Source: Gammaproteobacteria bacterium (GTDB lineage: Bacteria > Pseudomonadota > Gammaproteobacteria > Steroidobacterales > GCA-2729495). From it: DNA of 64,000 bases. Shown piece by piece: positions 1-8,843 of this stretch; the first letter of the stretch is position 1, and each line of letters opens with the position of its first letter. The notes beneath the pieces are model-generated. The model was given only the letters and a program-made list of their open reading frames with translations. It had not been told where the DNA came from and did no database searches. Location: contig CP054183.1 in assembly GCA_015709695.1 (NCBI GenBank), forward strand, positions 2,282,992-2,346,991. Direction: 5' to 3'. The translations under genes were made by a program, and so were the position numbers.

Positions 1-375
1 CTGCACCGCGCCACCGACATAGACGCCGTCGAGGAACACGCTGACGCCCTGCAGGCGGATGTCGCCGGTATTGGGCGCCACGCCGCGGATGGCCAGCGTG
101 CTCGGGGACTCCCGGCCCTGCCCGGAGGTGAACACCAGGTTGGGCGTGATCTCCGCCAGCGCCCGCAGCTCGGTGACCCGTGCGTGCTCGAGCTGGGACT
201 CGCTCATGGTCGAGATCGACAGCGGCACTTCCTGCAGGTCCTGCTCGCGCTGCTTGGCAGTGACGATGACCTCTTCGATTGCCTGCGCGGAGAGCGGCAA
301 GGCCGATGCGATGGCAAGGGCCAGGATGCTGGCACGCGCGGCGTGGCTGCTGGCACGGCTGTTGTCTGCGTTCAA
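1..375 (-). CDS. TonB-dependent receptor, N-terminal part (runs off window)
   Basis: Outer-membrane TonB-dependent receptor; only the first 125 codons are present. Translation from a TTG codon at 375 gives a signal peptide ending near ALPLSAQA. A plug-domain start (IEEVIVTAKQREQDLQEVP) follows, then a segment ending VFLDGVYVGG, which is typical of plug domains in sphingomonad and Steroidobacter-like receptors. A GAGGGGG Shine-Dalgarno sequence lies about 6 nt upstream of the TTG, and no in-frame ATG fits. The substrate cannot be told; this receptor class commonly serves complex organic ligands or siderophores. The gene lies downstream of the dihydroorotase-like gene on the same strand, with a gap of about 180 bp. 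Confidence 0.85.
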   Translation of the reverse strand, partial: MNADNSRASSHAARASILALAIASALPLSAQAIEEVIVTAKQREQDLQEVPLSISTMSESQLEHARVTELRALAEITPNLVFTSGQGRESPSTLAIRGVAPNTGDIRLQGVSVFLDGVYVGGAVQ

Positions 376-555
376 GGCGAACCCCCTCGGTCTGGCGAAG
401 AATCCCCTGTGATTCCGGCTGCATCCCCGGCCGCTGCCGCGCGCAGGCGGCCCACCGGGAATGGCCGGTTGGCATATTGACATGACAACAGGAGGTTTCC
501 AGCGGGGGCCGGATAGGTATTTTCCGCGGGGGGGCCGGGCAGGGCGGCGCAGGCC

Positions 556-1902
556 TCAGCGGGCGGCGTGGCACTCCAGCCGCCGCCCGGGGATCTCGCC
601 GGTCAGCGCGCCATCCTCCCAGACCACCACACCGTTGACGAGCGTCATCGCCACCCGGGAGCGGAACCGCATGCCCTCGAACGGCGACCAGGCCACCTTG
701 TAGAGCAGGTCGTCGCCGCGGACCTCCTCCCCGTGCTGCAGGTCGACCAGCACCAGGTCGGCCCAGTAGCCCTCGCGGACATAGCCGCGGTCGCGGATGC
801 CGAACAGGTCGGCGACCGCATGGCTGGTCTTGCGGGCGATGGTCTCCAGGCCGAGCGTGCCATCGTGGAAGTGCTCCAGCATCAGCGGCAGGGCGTGCTG
901 GGCCAGCGGCAGGCCCGCCGGCGCCCGCAGGTAGGGCTGCTCCTTCTCGCGCAGCGGATGCGGCGCGTGGTCGGTCGCCACCACGTCGATGCGGTCTTCC
1001 TGGAGCGCGGCCAGCAGCGCCGCGCGATCTGCGGCGGTCTTCACCGCCGGGTTGCACTTGATGAGGTTGCCCAGGTCCTCGTAGCGGCTGTCGTCCAGGT
1101 ACAGGTGGTGGACGCAGACCTCGGCGGTGATGCGCTTGCCCTGCACCGGACCCGGCGTGAACAGCTCCATCTCCCTGGCCGTGGTCAGGTGCAGGACGTG
1201 GAGGCGCGCATCGTGCTTGCGCGCCAGGCTGACGGCCAGCGACGAGGACTGGTAACAGGCCTCGGCGGAGCGGATCAGCGGGTGCGCGCTCACCGGCACG
1301 TCGTCGCCGTACTGCCCGCGCAGGCGCTGCTCGTTGGCGCGGATCACCGCGTTGTCCTCGCAATGGGTGGCGATCAGCACCGGGCACTCGGCGAAGATGC
1401 GTTCCAGCGTCGCCGGGTCGTCGACCAGCATGTTGCCGGTGGATGCGCCCATGAACACCTTCACGCCGCAGGTCTGCTCCGGCCGCACCGCGCGGATCTC
1501 GTCGATGTTGTCGTTGGCGCCGCCGAGGTAGAAGGCGAAATTGGCGCGGGCGCGGCCGGCCGCCGCCAGGTACTTGTCCGCCAGCGCCGGCCGGCTGGTG
1601 GCATTGGGGATGGTGTTCGGCATGTCCATGAAGCTGGTGATGCCGCCGGCCACCGCCGAGGACGATTCGGTGGCGATGTCGCCCTTGTGCGTCAGGCCGG
1701 GCTCGCGGAAGTGCACCTGGTCGTCGATCATGCCGGGCAGCAGGTGGCGGCCGCGGGCATCGATGACCCTGTCGACCTGCTGTCCGGTGAAGCCGAAGCC
1801 CACCCGTTCGATGTGGCCGTCGCGGACGAGCACGTCGCCCTGGGTGATCTGTCCCTCGTTGACGATGCTGGCGTTGACGATGAGCAGGGTCTTGCCGGTC
1901 AT
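556..1902 (-). CDS. Dihydroorotase-like amidohydrolase (448 aa)
   Basis: Cyclic amidohydrolase of the dihydroorotase/allantoinase superfamily, predicted cytoplasmic metalloenzyme. The TIM-barrel metal sites are visible: a carboxylatable Lys in CGVKVFMG (about K148), ATHCED, VLHLTT and DVVATDHAPH. The first metal motif reads DDQVHFREPG (Q62-V-H64) where classical enzymes have H-x-H, so one metal-binding His is a Gln. I recall a validated dihydroorotase subfamily with S/D-QVHFREPG, so this may be a family trait rather than a lesion. The start ATG overlaps the stop of the upstream iminopeptidase gene (ATGA), so the two are probably co-translated. The role could be pyrimidine synthesis (pyrC-like) or another cyclic-amide hydrolysis. 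Confidence 0.82.
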   Translation of the reverse strand: MTGKTLLIVNASIVNEGQITQGDVLVRDGHIERVGFGFTGQQVDRVIDARGRHLLPGMIDDQVHFREPGLTHKGDIATESSSAVAGGITSFMDMPNTIPNATSRPALADKYLAAAGRARANFAFYLGGANDNIDEIRAVRPEQTCGVKVFMGASTGNMLVDDPATLERIFAECPVLIATHCEDNAVIRANEQRLRGQYGDDVPVSAHPLIRSAEACYQSSSLAVSLARKHDARLHVLHLTTAREMELFTPGPVQGKRITAEVCVHHLYLDDSRYEDLGNLIKCNPAVKTAADRAALLAALQEDRIDVVATDHAPHPLREKEQPYLRAPAGLPLAQHALPLMLEHFHDGTLGLETIARKTSHAVADLFGIRDRGYVREGYWADLVLVDLQHGEEVRGDDLLYKVAWSPFEGMRFRSRVAMTLVNGVVVWEDGALTGEIPGRRLECHAAR

Positions 1903-2879
1903 GATGTGGCGAAGCGGTCCGTCGCTGAGATGAGTTCGTGGGTGATGCCGGGCTCGAAGGCCGAGTGGCCGGCATCCGGGACGAGGCGGAAGTCGGCCTC
2001 CGGCCAGGCCTCGTGCAGGTCCCAGGCGGTGGTCATGGGGCACACCACGTCGTAGCGCCCCTGGACGATGACGCCCGGGATGTGGCGGATGCGTCCGACG
2101 TCCCGCAACAGCTGGTCGGGAGCGTCGAGGAAACCGCCATGGGCGAAATAGTGGGCCTCGATGCGCGCCAATGCCAGCGAAAAGTCGTCGGCGCCGAAGC
2201 GCTCCACCGTCGCCGGCGACTCCAACAGGTGGCTGGTGGCGCCCTCCCAGACCGACCAGGCCCGCGCCGCCGCCTGCGCCACCGCCGGGTCATCGCCGGT
2301 GAGGCGCCGGTGATAGGCGGCAAGCAGGTCGCCACGCTCCTCGGGCGGGATGGGCGCCAGGTATTGCTGCCAGCGGTCGGGAAACAGCTCGCTCGCGCCG
2401 TGCTGGTAGAACCAGGCAAGTTCCGCGGGACGCAGCATGAAGATGCCGCGCAGCACCAGCTGCGTCACACGCAGCGGGTGCGCCTCGGCGTAGGCCAGCG
2501 ACAGCGTGCTGCCCCAGGAGCCGCCGAACACCAGCCAGCGGTCGATGCCGAGCGCCTCGCGCAGGCGCTCCATGTCCGCCACCAGCGCCGCCGTGGTGTT
2601 GTCGCGCAGCTCCGCGTGCGGGCGGCTGCGGCCGCAGCCGCGCTGGTCGAGCAGGACGATGCGATAGCGGGCGGGGTCGAAGAAGCGCCGCGCATTGCGA
2701 TCGCCGCCGGCACCGGGGCCGCCGTGGACGAAGATCGCGGGCTTGCCATGCGGGTTGCCGCACTCCTCGTAGTAGAGGTCATGCAGCGGCGAGACGCGCA
2801 GGTAGCCGCTCCGGCAGGGCTCGAGTTCCGGATAAAGGCCACGGCGCACGGTGCGGGCATCTGCAGCAATGGAAGACAT
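1899..2879 (-). CDS. pip: Proline iminopeptidase (326 aa)
   Basis: Serine peptidase of family S33 that releases N-terminal proline; alpha/beta-hydrolase fold, cytoplasmic. Motifs seen are the oxyanion-hole VHGGPGAG (about residues 51-58), LLDQRGCGRS, the nucleophile elbow GGSWGS (Ser about 121), an acidic residue in YDVVCP and the catalytic His in AGHSAFEP. The length matches the family (about 320 aa). An in-frame extension to 3062 exists, but it would run into the divergent M16 gene and its promoter; the conserved N-terminus begins at ATG 2879. It overlaps the downstream amidohydrolase by 4 nt. Confidence 0.9.
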   Translation of the reverse strand: MSSIAADARTVRRGLYPELEPCRSGYLRVSPLHDLYYEECGNPHGKPAIFVHGGPGAGGDRNARRFFDPARYRIVLLDQRGCGRSRPHAELRDNTTAALVADMERLREALGIDRWLVFGGSWGSTLSLAYAEAHPLRVTQLVLRGIFMLRPAELAWFYQHGASELFPDRWQQYLAPIPPEERGDLLAAYHRRLTGDDPAVAQAAARAWSVWEGATSHLLESPATVERFGADDFSLALARIEAHYFAHGGFLDAPDQLLRDVGRIRHIPGVIVQGRYDVVCPMTTAWDLHEAWPEADFRLVPDAGHSAFEPGITHELISATDRFATS

Positions 2880-2935
2880 CGCCGGCAGTATAGCCGCATC
2901 CCCCGCGCGGCGGCCGCGGGCGCCGGCGGCGCGCC

Positions 2936-2944
2936 TGCTAGAAT
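2936..2944 (+). promoter_or_regulatory. Extended -10 promoter element for the M16 peptidase gene
   Basis: The sequence TGC-TAGAAT matches an extended -10 box (TGn-TATAAT, one mismatch). It lies 35 nt before the M16 start codon, in the gap between divergent pip and M16. No convincing -35 is visible, as is common for extended -10 promoters. Prediction only. Confidence 0.4.
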
Positions 2945-2979
2945 CGCCGCCTCTTTCCCCGCCCAGGCCGAGTGTGCAC

Positions 2980-5709
2980 ATGAAACCCACCGCCCGCATC
3001 GCCTTCGTCTGTCTCCTCGCCGCCCTGGGCAATGCCGCCCCCGCTGCCGCCGGCATCGACATTCCCTACCGCATGCAGGTGCTCGACAACGGCCTCACGG
3101 TCATCGTCAACGAGGACCACAAGGCACCGGTGGTGGCCGTGAACATCTGGTATCACGTGGGCTCGAAGAACGAGGTGCGCGGCCGCACCGGCTTCGCCCA
3201 TCTGTTCGAGCACCTGATGTTCCAGGGCTCCGAGCACCACGACGGCGAGTTCCTCACCGCCCTCGAGGACCTCGGCGCCACCGACTTCAACGGCACCACC
3301 TGGTTCGACCGCACCAATTACTTCCAGACCGTGCCGAAGAACGCCCTCGACTCCATCCTCTGGCTCGAATCCGACCGCATGGGACACTTCCTCGGCGCCA
3401 TCACCCAGGCCAAGCTCGACGAGCAGCGTGGCGTGGTGCAGAACGAGAAGCGGCAGGGTGACAACCAGCCCTACGGGCGCGTCTGGGACTACCTGCAGCC
3501 GGCGCTGTTCCCGCCGCAGCACCCGTACTCCTGGGAGACCATCGGCTCCATGGAGGACCTCGACGCCGCGACGCTGGACAACGTCCGCGACTGGTTCAAG
3601 GCCTACTACGGGCCCAACAACGCGGTGCTGGCCATCGCCGGCGACATCACCGCCGAGGAGGCCTTCGCCAAGGCGAAGCTCTACTTCGGCGACCTGGCGC
3701 CCGTGCCACCCATCACGCGTCCCGGCGTGTGGATCCCGCGACTGGCGGGGAACCGCCTGATCACCATGCAGGATCGCGTGCCGCAGGCCCGCATCTACCG
3801 CGCCTGGACCGGCCCGAACTGGGGCACGGCCGATTCGCGCCACCTGACGCTGGCGGCGGCGGTGCTGGCGGGCGACAAGAACTCTCGCCTCTACCAGCGC
3901 CTCGTCTACCGGGACCGCATCGCCAGCGACGTGGCGCTGGAGGTGCTGCCGCTGGAGATGGCCGGCATCACCGACCTCGAGGTCACCGCCCAGCCCGGCG
4001 TCGAGCCCGCCACCATCGAGGCCGCGATCCAGGAGGAACTCGACGCCTTCATGGGCAAGGGCCCGACCCGCAAGGAACTCGAACGCGTCGCCTCGCAGTA
4101 TCGCGCCGGTTTCCTCCACGGCATCGAGCAGGTCGGCGGCTTCAACGGCAAGGCCGGCATCCTCGCCGAAAGCATGACGCTCGGCGGCAGCCCGGACGCC
4201 TGGAAGCAGGACCTGGCGGTACTGGATACCGCAAGCCCCGAGGACCTGCGGCGCGTGGCGCGGGAGTGGCTTGGCGGCGGTTCGGTCACGCTGCGCGTGC
4301 TGCCCTACGGGAAGCCGGTGGCGGACGCCGGCGGTGCAGATCGCAGCCGGATGCCGGCACCCGGTCCGGCACCGGCGGTCGGCTTCCCCGCGGTGGAGCG
4401 GGCGAGCCTCGCCAACGGCCTGAAGATCGAACTGGTGCCACGGCCCGGCATCGGCTTCGTCCAGGCCCAGCTGGTGCTCGACGGCGGCTTCGCCACCGAT
4501 CCGCCGGGCCACCCCGGCACCGCCAGCCTCGCCATGGCGATGCTGGACGAGGGCACGCGCTCGCGCAGCACCATGCAGATCAGCGGGGAGCTGGCGCTGC
4601 TCGGCGCCAGCCTCGGCACCTCGGTCAGCCTCGACAACGCGGCGGTCAGCCTCTCGGCGCTGAGCGACAAGCTCGCGCCCTCCTTCGACATCTTCGCCGA
4701 CGTCATCCTGAATGCCAGCTTCCCGCAGTCCGAACTCGAGCGCCTGCGCGGACTGGCGCTGGCCGGGCTGCGACAGGAAAAGAACCGCCCCAACGCCATG
4801 GCGCTGCGCGTGCTGCCCAAGCTGCTCTACGGCGCCGGACACCCCTACGCGCAGCCGCTGACCGGCACCGGCACCGAAGCGGCCATCGAGGCCATGACCC
4901 GCGACGAGCTGGTGGCGTTCCGCGACGCCTGGTTCCGGCCGAACCACGCCACGCTGGTGGTAGCCGGCGACACCACCATGGCGCAGCTGCAGCCCCTGCT
5001 CGAACGGCTCTTCGGGCACTGGCAGGCGGGCAGCGTGCCGGTGCGGCAGGTCGGCCCTGCCCGCGGCACGGCGGACAACGTGCTCCATATCCTCGACCGT
5101 CCGGGTGCCGACCAGTCGGTGATCTTCGTCGGCCAGCTCATGCCGCCGAAGGACAACCCGGACGAGTTCGCCATCCAGGCCATGAACAACATCCTCGGCG
5201 GCCAGTCCTCGGCGCGCATCAACATGAACCTGCGCGAGGACAAGCACTGGTCCTACGGTGCCTACAGCGTGCTGCGCGATGCACGGGGCCAGCGGCCGTT
5301 CTTCGCCTATGCGCCGGTGCAGACCGACAAGACCGCCGAAGCCCTGCGCGAGCTGCGCGGCGAGCTCCAGGCCATCGCCGGCAGCCGCCCGCCCACCGCC
5401 GCGGAACTCGATCGCGTGAAGAACACCGAGGTGCTGCAGCTGCCCGGCCGCTGGGAAACCGCCAGCGCGGTAGCCGGTGCGCTGGCGGAAAGCGTGCGCT
5501 TCGGCCTGCCGGATGACTACTGGCAGACCTATGCCGCCAAGGTCCGCGCGGTGAGCCTCGCCGACGTCGATCGCGCCGCGCGCGAATACCTGCGGCCGGA
5601 CCGCGAGGTCTTCGTGGTGGTCGGCGACCGGGCGAAGATCGAGCCCGCGCTGTCGAAGCTCGGCTTCGCGCGCATCAGCGCCATCAACGCGGACGGGGAC
5701 ACGCCCTGA
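2980..5709 (+). CDS. M16 zinc metallopeptidase, two-domain (909 aa)
   Basis: Exported pitrilysin/insulinase-type peptidase. A signal peptide (cut near PAAAG) is followed by the inverted zinc motif H74-L-F-E-H78 in FAHLFEHLMF, with a downstream acidic ligand region. The second half (from about residue 470, VERASLANGLKIELVPRP) repeats the fold without the HxxEH motif, as in fused active/inactive M16 pairs. The length of about 900 aa fits such periplasmic fusions. ATG 2980 was chosen because it begins the signal peptide; an in-frame ORF extends upstream to 2851. The following MFS gene overlaps its stop codon. The likely role is degradation of peptides in the envelope. Confidence 0.9.
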   Translation: MKPTARIAFVCLLAALGNAAPAAAGIDIPYRMQVLDNGLTVIVNEDHKAPVVAVNIWYHVGSKNEVRGRTGFAHLFEHLMFQGSEHHDGEFLTALEDLGATDFNGTTWFDRTNYFQTVPKNALDSILWLESDRMGHFLGAITQAKLDEQRGVVQNEKRQGDNQPYGRVWDYLQPALFPPQHPYSWETIGSMEDLDAATLDNVRDWFKAYYGPNNAVLAIAGDITAEEAFAKAKLYFGDLAPVPPITRPGVWIPRLAGNRLITMQDRVPQARIYRAWTGPNWGTADSRHLTLAAAVLAGDKNSRLYQRLVYRDRIASDVALEVLPLEMAGITDLEVTAQPGVEPATIEAAIQEELDAFMGKGPTRKELERVASQYRAGFLHGIEQVGGFNGKAGILAESMTLGGSPDAWKQDLAVLDTASPEDLRRVAREWLGGGSVTLRVLPYGKPVADAGGADRSRMPAPGPAPAVGFPAVERASLANGLKIELVPRPGIGFVQAQLVLDGGFATDPPGHPGTASLAMAMLDEGTRSRSTMQISGELALLGASLGTSVSLDNAAVSLSALSDKLAPSFDIFADVILNASFPQSELERLRGLALAGLRQEKNRPNAMALRVLPKLLYGAGHPYAQPLTGTGTEAAIEAMTRDELVAFRDAWFRPNHATLVVAGDTTMAQLQPLLERLFGHWQAGSVPVRQVGPARGTADNVLHILDRPGADQSVIFVGQLMPPKDNPDEFAIQAMNNILGGQSSARINMNLREDKHWSYGAYSVLRDARGQRPFFAYAPVQTDKTAEALRELRGELQAIAGSRPPTAAELDRVKNTEVLQLPGRWETASAVAGALAESVRFGLPDDYWQTYAAKVRAVSLADVDRAAREYLRPDREVFVVVGDRAKIEPALSKLGFARISAINADGDTP

Positions 5710-6962
5710 GCGAACGCCGGCCGTTCTTCTACGGCTGGTGGATCGCCGCCACCGCGCTGGCCATCTATTTCTTCAGCAACGGCCTCACGGTGATGGTGCC
5801 GCAGGGCCTGGCGCCGCGGCTGATGGAGTCCTTCGGCACCACCGCGGCCGGCATCAGCCGGAGCTCGCTGATCACCTTCACGGTGGCAGCCTGCCTGGCA
5901 CCGTTCGCCGGCGGGCTGGTGGACCGCTTCGGGGTCCTGCGCGTGCTGCGCGCCGGCCTGCTGGTGCTGGCCCTCGCCGTCTCGGCCTACCCCTTCGCCC
6001 GCAGCCTCGGGCAGCTCTACGTCCTGCACGCCGCATTCGGCGCGGGGCTCGCCCTCTGCGGCCTGCTGGTGAACGTGGTGCTGCTGTCCCGCTGGTTCGT
6101 GGCCCGCCGCGGGCTGGTGGTGGGCGTGCTGACATCGGGCTCGAGCCTGGCGGGGGCAACCCTGCCCCTGGCCATCTCGCCGCTGGTCACGGATCCCGCG
6201 CTCGGCTGGCGCTGGGGCTATGGCATGCTGGCGGCGGCATTCCTGCTGCTGGCGTTGCTGCCCGGCTTGCTGGTGCTGCGGGAAAGCCCCGCCGCGGTGG
6301 GCCAGCACGCGGATGGCGCAGCCAGCGCGCCCGGCAGCGGGGCAAGGGCCACCGACGGCGTGGCGCTGCGCCGCGCGCTGCGCTCGCGCACCCTCTGGTG
6401 CCTCGCGCTCGGCTCCGCCTGCCTGTGGTTCTCGATCCAGGCCGTCATCAGCCAGGCCACCATCTTCCTCGAGCACGAGGCACGGTTCACGCCGGCAGCG
6501 GCGACCAGCCTGTTCTCGCTGATGTTCGCCATGAGCTTCGCCGGCAAGCTCCTCTACGGGGCGGTGAGCGACTGGTTCACCAAGCGGCGGATCATGCTGG
6601 CGGCAAGCCTGACGCTGCTGGCCGGCTGCCTGCTGCTGTTCGAGCCCGGCGGCGACGGCCCCGGCCTGGTGACCGATCCCGGCCGCCTGCGGCTGTTTGC
6701 CGTGGTGTTCGGCCTCGGCTTCGGTGGCAGCTTCACCATGATCCAGCTGACGGTGGTGGAGAGCTTCGGGCAGCGCGACCTCGGCAAGATCCTCGGCGTG
6801 GTGACCTTCATCGATGCCCTCGGCGGCGGCGCGGGCTCGGCCGTGGCGGGGCAGCTCGCCACCTCGACCGGGTCCTACCTGGCGCCGTTCGCCGTGGTCA
6901 CACTGGTGGCGCTCATCGCCGTCGCCAACGTGCTGCTCATCCGTCCGGTGCGACCGGACTGA
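5706..6962 (+). CDS. Major facilitator superfamily transporter (418 aa)
   Basis: Inner-membrane MFS transporter, about 12 hydrophobic segments, with an N-terminal RPFFYGWWIAAT motif like that of monocarboxylate/oxalate-formate antiporter-type carriers. The first ATG (5790) would cut into helix 1. The frame is open back to a CTG at 5706-5708 that overlaps the M16 stop (CTGA) and has GGGGA about 7 nt upstream, so a rare CTG start with translational coupling is the best fit. The substrate is unknown. The C-terminus ends shortly after VANVLLIRPVRPD. Confidence 0.75.
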   Translation: MSERRPFFYGWWIAATALAIYFFSNGLTVMVPQGLAPRLMESFGTTAAGISRSSLITFTVAACLAPFAGGLVDRFGVLRVLRAGLLVLALAVSAYPFARSLGQLYVLHAAFGAGLALCGLLVNVVLLSRWFVARRGLVVGVLTSGSSLAGATLPLAISPLVTDPALGWRWGYGMLAAAFLLLALLPGLLVLRESPAAVGQHADGAASAPGSGARATDGVALRRALRSRTLWCLALGSACLWFSIQAVISQATIFLEHEARFTPAAATSLFSLMFAMSFAGKLLYGAVSDWFTKRRIMLAASLTLLAGCLLLFEPGGDGPGLVTDPGRLRLFAVVFGLGFGGSFTMIQLTVVESFGQRDLGKILGVVTFIDALGGGAGSAVAGQLATSTGSYLAPFAVVTLVALIAVANVLLIRPVRPD

Positions 6963-7080
6963 CAGGCCCCGCGCGGCCACCGCCAGGCGACGGCGAACTT
7001 TTCCGCGCCGGCCGTGGTCAACGGAAATTCGCCCGGGAAATCCGCCCGGAGCCGGTGCATTCCGGCCGGCGCAACAATGC

Positions 7081-7108
7081 TTGATTGCCCCCCTGCCCCA
7101 TGCACAAT
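7081..7108 (+). promoter_or_regulatory. Candidate sigma-70 promoter for the Gld-like ABC operon
   Basis: TTGATT (7081-7086) and CACAAT (7103-7108) are separated by 16 nt in the 203-bp gap between the MFS gene and the ABC ATPase gene. The -10 box ends 57 nt before the start codon. Apart from this I see no other element in the gap. Prediction by eye. Confidence 0.35.
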
Positions 7109-7165
7109 ACCGGCGCGCCCCCGGGCGCTTGGCCACCGGGCACGCAAGCCAGCAGAGGATCCAGC

Positions 7166-8104
7166 ATGATCAGAGCCGAGTCGCTGACCAGGCAGTACGG
7201 CCCGCTCACTGCCGTCGACAACATCAGCTTCACCGTGCAGCCTGGCGAGGTGCTTGGCTTCCTCGGCCCCAACGGGGCCGGCAAGACCACCACCATGCGC
7301 ATGCTCGCCGGCTTCGTCGCGCCCACCAGCGGCAGGGCGGAGATCTGCGGCTTCTCCGTCGAGGACCAGCCGCTGGAGGCCAAGCGCCGCCTCGGCTACC
7401 TCCCCGAGGGCGCTCCCTCCTATGGCGAGATGACGCCGCGGCAGTTCCTCGGATTCATCGCCCGGGTGCGCGAACTCGAAGGCGAGCGGCGCAGGAGCCG
7501 TCTCGACGACGTCGTCGGCCGGCTGCACCTTGCCGGCGTCATGGACCAGCGCATCGAGACGCTCTCCAAGGGCTTCCGCCGGCGCGTCGGCCTGGCACAG
7601 GCCATCATCCACGATCCACCGGTACTGATCCTCGACGAACCCACCGACGGCCTGGACCCCAACCAGAAGCACGAGGTGCGCGAGCTGATCAACGCCATGG
7701 CGAAGGACAAGATCATCGTCATCTCCACCCACATCCTCGAGGAGGTCAACGCCGTCTGCACGCGGGCCATCATCATTGCCGCCGGCCGCATCGTCGCCGA
7801 CGAGACCCCTGACGCCCTGGTCCGCCGCTCGCGCTACCACAATGCGGTGACGCTGCGGTTCGAGGCGGCGGGCGCGCTGAAGGCCGCCAGCGCCCGCCTG
7901 CGCGCCCTGCCGGACGTGGATCACATCGAGGCGGACGAGGCGGGCCGCAGCATCACCGCCTTCCCCAGGGGCGGCAGCATGATCATCACCGCGGTGGCCG
8001 ACCTGGCCGGAGCCGAGGGCTGGCCGCTGGAGCAGCTGCACCTGGAGTCCGGCCGCCTGGATGAAGTCTTCCGCAGCATCACCGAGCAGGAGGCCGCCCG
8101 ATGA
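7166..8104 (+). CDS. gldA: ABC transporter ATPase, GldA-like (312 aa)
   Basis: ATP-binding subunit of an ABC-2 type exporter. Walker A is GPNGAGKTT (about 34-42), the signature LSKGFRRRVGLAQ (about 133-145) and Walker B VLILDEPTDGLDP (about 153-165), followed by an H-loop (STHILEE). The roughly 90-residue C-terminal tail is usual in this group. ATG 7166 has AGAGGA 6 nt upstream; an in-frame ORF from 7085 lacks this. The stop overlaps the permease start (ATGA). It is the first gene of a four-gene cassette with permease, GldG-like and DUF4340 proteins. The Gld name reflects similarity only; gliding is not implied. Confidence 0.9.
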   Translation: MIRAESLTRQYGPLTAVDNISFTVQPGEVLGFLGPNGAGKTTTMRMLAGFVAPTSGRAEICGFSVEDQPLEAKRRLGYLPEGAPSYGEMTPRQFLGFIARVRELEGERRRSRLDDVVGRLHLAGVMDQRIETLSKGFRRRVGLAQAIIHDPPVLILDEPTDGLDPNQKHEVRELINAMAKDKIIVISTHILEEVNAVCTRAIIIAAGRIVADETPDALVRRSRYHNAVTLRFEAAGALKAASARLRALPDVDHIEADEAGRSITAFPRGGSMIITAVADLAGAEGWPLEQLHLESGRLDEVFRSITEQEAAR

Positions 8105-8835
8105 ATGGTGTCAGCAGCATCGCGTTGCGGGAACTGCGCGCCTATTTCGCCACGCCCCTGGCCTACGTGTTCATCGTCATCTTCCTGGCGCTGATGGGTG
8201 TCTTCACCTTCTACATCGGCGGCTTCTACGAGGCCGAGCAGGCCGATCTCAGCTCGTTCTTCAACTTCCATCCCTGGCTGTACCTGTTCCTGGTGCCAGC
8301 GATCTCGATGCGGCTGTGGGCCGAGGAACGCAAGAGCGGCAGCATCGAGCTGCTGATGACGCTGCCGGTCTCCACCGGGCAGGCGGTGGTCGGCAAGTTC
8401 CTGGCCGCCTGGGCCTTCACCGCCGTGGCGCTGGCGCTCACCTTCCCCATCTGGCTCACGGTCAACTACCTGGGTGACCCGGACAACGGCGTGATCCTCG
8501 CCGCCTACGTCGGCAGCCTGCTCATGGCCGGAGGCTTCCTCGCCATCGGCTCCTGCATCTCCGCGGCCAACCGCAACCAGGTGGTCGCTTTCATCGTCAC
8601 CGTGGTCATCTGCTTCCTGTTCCTGCTGGCCGGCTTCCCGCTGGTGCTGGACTTCTTCGCCGGCTGGGCGCCACAGGCGCTGGTGGACACCATCGCCAGC
8701 CTGAGCTTCCGCACCCACTTCGAATCCATCAGCAAGGGCATCATCGACCTGCGCGACGTCGTCTACTTCGCCATGGTGATCGCTGCCTGGCTCTACGCCA
8801 CGGTGGTGGTCATCGAGCTGAAGAAGGCCGACTAG
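8101..8835 (+). CDS. gldF: ABC-2 type permease, GldF-like (244 aa)
   Basis: Integral inner-membrane subunit with six hydrophobic segments, starting LAYVFIVIFLALMGVFTFYIGG. The cytoplasmic motif RLWAEERKSGSIELLMTLPVS is characteristic of ABC-2 permeases of the GldF/NosY type. It overlaps the ATPase gene by 4 nt and is followed 8 nt later by the GldG-like gene, so it is clearly one operon. The exported substrate is unknown. Confidence 0.88.
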   Translation: MNGVSSIALRELRAYFATPLAYVFIVIFLALMGVFTFYIGGFYEAEQADLSSFFNFHPWLYLFLVPAISMRLWAEERKSGSIELLMTLPVSTGQAVVGKFLAAWAFTAVALALTFPIWLTVNYLGDPDNGVILAAYVGSLLMAGGFLAIGSCISAANRNQVVAFIVTVVICFLFLLAGFPLVLDFFAGWAPQALVDTIASLSFRTHFESISKGIIDLRDVVYFAMVIAAWLYATVVVIELKKAD

Positions 8836-8843
8836 GAGCATCC

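Noticed and set aside
477..531. TTGACA at 477-482 as a plus-strand promoter
   Set aside because: No -10 box at 16-18 nt, and the nearest plus-strand gene is far away.
568..2055. Long plus-strand open frame opposite the amidohydrolase gene
   Set aside because: His/Val/Gln/Arg-rich translation typical of antisense frames in GC-rich genes; no domain, and the minus strand carries a clear enzyme family.
2938..5247. 769-codon minus-strand frame opposite the M16 gene
   Set aside because: Shadow of high-GC coding DNA; no signal, domain or SD.
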